DNA of 6,614 nucleotides from an uncultured Lautropia sp. Lineage in GTDB: Bacteria > Pseudomonadota > Gammaproteobacteria > Burkholderiales > Burkholderiaceae_E. The DNA is taken from contig CALIXC010000189.1 of assembly GCA_938046755.1 (NCBI GenBank), positions 1 through 6,614 of the forward strand, in the 5' to 3' direction. Position numbers and translations under genes: made by a program. The notes under the pieces were generated by a model. The model was not told the origin of the DNA and ran no database searches. It saw nothing but the letters and a program-made list of their open reading frames with translations. Positions within the stretch are counted from its first letter, which is position 1. Every line of letters starts with the position of its first letter. This document shows, one piece after another, positions 5,862 through 6,614 of this stretch.

Positions 5862-6182
5862 TCAGTCGATCCAGTCGACGCGCGCCAGGCGCTTGACGAG
5901 CTTCACCCAGATGGAAACCATGGCAATGGCCAGCACGCCGATGCCGATGCCACCGCCGATGACCTTGGCGCGGGCGTGGGCCCAGAAGTCATCCATCATG
6001 CCCGAGATGGCATTCAGCTCGGTGAACCAGGTGGTGACCACGACGATGAGGGCAACGGCCAGGGCAGTCATCACCGCCATCAGCTTGACGATGGCCAGGC
6101 GCTCTGCGTTGTACGAAGTGGTCGGGGCGGATTGAACCACAGCTGCATCTACGGGCAGAGTGGCCGATGAATGGGGGGGCAT
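5862..6182 (-). CDS. Small two-helix membrane protein, unknown function
   Basis: The protein has 106 residues. An N-terminal segment of about 30 residues (Ala, Pro, Ser rich) precedes a first membrane helix at 34-53 (from LMAVMTALAV). A short loop with acidic and aromatic residues (MMDDFWAHARAK) leads to a second helix at 75-95 containing GGGIGIG. The tail KLVKRLARVDWID is basic, which predicts it lies in the cytoplasm, making a helical hairpin with both ends inside. I do not recognise the family. I chose ATG 6182 because GGAG (6192-6195) lies nine bases upstream; an in-frame TTG at 6215 is open but has no ribosome site. The codons directly after the ATG hold a run of seven C. The gene is preceded by an AT-rich region with a dyad and followed by an inverted repeat, so it may be transcribed alone. 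Confidence 0.75.
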   Translation of the reverse strand: MPPHSSATLPVDAAVVQSAPTTSYNAERLAIVKLMAVMTALAVALIVVVTTWFTELNAISGMMDDFWAHARAKVIGGGIGIGVLAIAMVSIWVKLVKRLARVDWID

Positions 6183-6191
6183 TTCCGGGGG

Positions 6192-6195
6192 CTCC
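6192..6195 (-). promoter_or_regulatory. Ribosome binding site deciding the small membrane protein start
   Basis: GGAG on the minus strand lies nine bases before ATG 6182 and favours this start over the in-frame TTG at 6215. Confidence 0.6.
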
Positions 6196-6289
6196 GAAGC
6201 GGAAAAGACAGGCAAGAAAGGGGCTCAGGCGGAGAGAATGCTGTATCACCTCGACAACGACAACCCCCGCCTATCAATAACCCATATTC

Positions 6290-6317
6290 ACAATACAAAT
6301 AACATATTGCAGCGCAA
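6290..6317 (-). promoter_or_regulatory. Possible promoter of small membrane gene
   Basis: On the minus strand TTGCGC (6312-6317) and TATTGT (6290-6295) are 16 bases apart, in the most AT-rich part of the window. The -35 box lies inside the dyad at 6303-6321, so a protein bound there would block it. The leader would be about 100 bases. Other box pairs are possible in this AT-rich stretch. Confidence 0.3.
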
Positions 6318-6321
6318 TATG
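6303..6321. promoter_or_regulatory. Perfect 8+3+8 dyad, possible operator
   Basis: CATATTGC and GCAATATG are perfect inverted arms around AGC. The spacing and length fit a binding site for a dimeric helix-turn-helix regulator. It overlaps the candidate promoter and lies about 120 bases upstream of the small membrane gene. CATATT occurs once more at 6283-6288. The regulator is not known. Confidence 0.5.
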
Positions 6322-6614
6322 AGCTCAAAATCAGCCTCGGCAAATCCGTGGAAAAGGCCCGCAGGCCGCATGCCAGACACCGCTTCTACCCCGAATGAAG
6401 CCGTTTGTCACCCCTGCAGTGCAGCAGACCCAGTGCAACGCCGATCCCCTGTCAGCCCCCGTCTGTCGGATGAAAGAGACACCTGCACGGGGTGCACCGC
6501 AAAAACTCTCCTCATTCATCAAATGAAGGGCACCTCGAAATTCCCATCTTCTTCTGAAAGTTGGCCAGCACGCAGTGTGGTCCGCTTTGTCTAGCGTGAG
6601 ATTTGCCTAATCAA

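Larger units (their letters stand above)
6183..6614. other. Right-edge region without a convincing gene
   Basis: This stretch of 432 bases holds the likely control region of the small membrane gene. Bases 6270-6330 are clearly AT-rich against the rest of the window and contain the dyad at 6303-6321. Two frames stay open: a plus-strand frame ending at 6594 and a minus-strand frame from about 6519 to 6331 (ATG AAT GAG GAG). Both have third positions not biased to G/C like the other genes and show low-complexity or cysteine-rich peptides without recognisable motifs, so I leave them out. From about 6340 to 6614 I see nothing further that I can name. Confidence 0.5.

Noticed and set aside
6331..6519. 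Minus-strand small frame starting MNEESF
   Set aside because: Third positions are not biased to G/C as in the other genes, no motif is seen, and the ribosome site is poor; a small gene cannot be fully excluded.
6160..6594. Plus-strand open frame of 144 codons
   Set aside because: It crosses the AT-rich control region, overlaps the small membrane gene start, and has mixed composition without motifs.

Overview
The window looks like chromosomal DNA of a GC-rich betaproteobacterium, probably in the order Burkholderiales. The evidence is the G/C-biased third codon positions, a clear UbiE, and a run of genes (HIT protein, GBBH-like/DUF971 protein, UbiE, Tim44-like protein) that I recall as a conserved Burkholderiales neighbourhood next to the ubiquinone genes ubiJ/ubiB. 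The genus cannot be fixed from the sequence alone. There are seven supportable protein genes, six on the minus strand and one on the plus strand. I see no RNA gene, CRISPR array, insertion sequence or prophage.

Reading the minus strand from right to left: about 430 bases with no convincing gene (6183-6614) hold an AT-rich stretch with a perfect 8+3+8 dyad, probably the control region of a small two-helix membrane protein (5862-6182). An inverted repeat follows, then a predicted beta-propeller lipoprotein (4186-5679). A HIT-family nucleotide hydrolase/transferase (3703-4164) starts only 21 bases after it. A plus-strand gene for an MliC-like lipoprotein (3117-3659), a predicted inhibitor of C-type lysozyme, comes next and is convergent with the HIT gene. 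The minus-strand genes then resume with a DUF971 protein carrying an odd glycine/cysteine tail (2407-2859), ubiE (1542-2282), a 456-base gap with a hairpin and a possible promoter, and a Tim44-like membrane protein (120-1085).

Functionally, ubiE supplies the C-methylation step of ubiquinone (and menaquinone, if made). The DUF971 and Tim44-like proteins are recurrent neighbours whose jobs are poorly defined. The MliC-like lipoprotein and the propeller lipoprotein point to cell-envelope functions, and a lysozyme inhibitor would suit a host-associated life.

Nothing here is clearly a new multi-gene system. The points most worth a second look are the C-X4-C-X4-C tail on the DUF971 protein, the lysozyme-inhibitor gene set against the direction of the conserved cluster, the fully paired stem-loop in the ubiE leader, the dyad upstream of the small membrane protein, and the unrecognised propeller lipoprotein.
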